A DNA stretch of 13,368 bases from Rhodospirillaceae bacterium (GTDB lineage Bacteria; Pseudomonadota; Alphaproteobacteria; UBA8366; GCA-2717185): assembly GCA_028817685.1 (NCBI GenBank), contig JAPPPC010000238.1, positions 1 through 13,368 on the forward strand, in the 5' to 3' direction. The translations under genes were made by a program, and so were the position numbers. Each line of letters opens with the position of its first letter. The stretch's first letter is position 1. The notes beneath the pieces were generated by a model. That model was given only the letters and a program-made list of their open reading frames with translations, made no database searches and was not told the origin of the DNA. Below, one piece after another: positions 12,850 through 13,368 of this stretch.

Positions 12850-13368
12850 TTAGGCACGTATTTCGACGGGAAGCGATCGAACCCCGCGGATGAAGTTGGA
12901 GTAAACCCGCTCCGGTGTACCGGCGATCTCAACCTGGAGCCGCCGCTTCAGCATCTCCTCCCACAGGATCTGCAATTGCAGTTCGGCCAGCTTGTCGCCG
13001 ACGCAGCGATGAATGCCGGCGCCGAAGGCGAGATGCCGGCGCGGTTTTTCGCGATCGATGATGAAGCGCGCGGCGTCGGGAATCGCATCCTCGTCCCAAT
13101 TGCCGGAGACGTACCACATGATCACCTTTTCACCGGCTGCGATCCGTTTGCCACCCAGTTCGACATCGGCCGTCGCGGTGCGGCGCATATGGATGATCGG
13201 CGACTGATAGCGGATGACCTCCGGTACCAGCGTATCGATGAGAGAGGGGTCGGCCCGCAGCTTGGCGTCCTGATCCGGGTTGCCGGCCAAGGCCATGATG
13301 CCGCCGGACATCGAATTGCGCGTCGTATCGTTGCCGCCGACGATCAGCAGGATGACGTTGACGACGAA
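12850..13368 (-). CDS. Cytochrome P450, C-terminal part (5' end outside window)
   Basis: The last 172 residues of a bacterial P450, open to the right window edge. The first residues are the I-helix with GGNDTTRN (11-18, the oxygen-activation motif), then ExxR as EVIR (Glu50, Arg53), and the heme-binding loop FGAGIHRCVG with the axial Cys at residue 122 of the fragment. It is a soluble class I type that needs a ferredoxin and reductase, neither seen here. Roughly 230 N-terminal residues lie outside. As the first visible gene of the leftward run it may start a pathway by hydroxylating the substrate that the downstream GST, lyases and dehydratase process. The CYP family cannot be assigned. Confidence 0.95.
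   Translation of the reverse strand, partial: FVVNVILLIVGGNDTTRNSMSGGIMALAGNPDQDAKLRADPSLIDTLVPEVIRYQSPIIHMRRTATADVELGGKRIAAGEKVIMWYVSGNWDEDAIPDAARFIIDREKPRRHLAFGAGIHRCVGDKLAELQLQILWEEMLKRRLQVEIAGTPERVYSNFIRGVRSLPVEIRA

Noticed and set aside
1..13368. Mobile element, CRISPR array, tRNA or other RNA gene
   Set aside because: No transposase or integrase motifs, no terminal inverted repeats with target duplications, no regularly spaced repeats and no tRNA-like cloverleaf were noticed in the gaps between genes.

Overview
This is GC-rich, gene-dense DNA that looks alphaproteobacterial, perhaps Rhodospirillales-like. That is inferred from GC-rich third codon positions, the protein families present and a hemP with a Fur-type operator; genus cannot be read from the sequence. 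I see no rRNA, tRNA, CRISPR, transposase or phage gene. Almost everything is catabolic or accessory metabolism plus one aromatic amino acid biosynthesis gene. No stretch over 300 bases lacks a gene once the small hemP gene is counted.

Left part (1-4200): an SDR oxidoreductase cut by the window edge (- strand); a HAD phosphatase-like protein with degenerate metal sites (+); then a class I DAHP synthase (aroG type, +). The synthase is preceded by what reads as a complete transcription attenuator: a 27-codon leader peptide with seven aromatic residues in eight positions, a small pause hairpin, an antiterminator segment, and a terminator hairpin with a seven-T tract. The synthase start is best placed at a GTG beyond that terminator. 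A second SDR and a cysteine-dioxygenase-like cupin follow on the same strand.

Middle part (4200-8540): a membrane-anchored protein of unknown function (-); a two-gene operon of a class III CoA-transferase and a crotonase-fold protein (+), probably for CoA-dependent degradation of an organic acid; a 57-residue hemP with a promoter overlapping a Fur-box palindrome (+); a tandem-duplicated dimeric alpha/beta-barrel protein (-); and a 65-residue protein of unknown function (+).

Right part (8548-13368, all -): a compact run transcribed P450 (partial) -> glutathione transferase -> two paralogous isocitrate-lyase/PEP-mutase-family lyases (start and stop overlapping) -> aconitase-family large subunit -> small subunit. 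The pairing of an aconitase-type (de)hydratase with C-C lyases recalls 2,3-dimethylmalate metabolism (DmdAB plus Dml of anaerobic nicotinate fermentation). Here it is joined to an oxygenase and a GST, which suggests an aerobic route that ends by splitting a branched malate-type acid into pyruvate or another 2-oxoacid plus a short acid. The substrate is unknown.

The two strongest items for follow-up are the all-aromatic attenuator before DAHP synthase and the P450-GST-double-lyase-dehydratase cluster.
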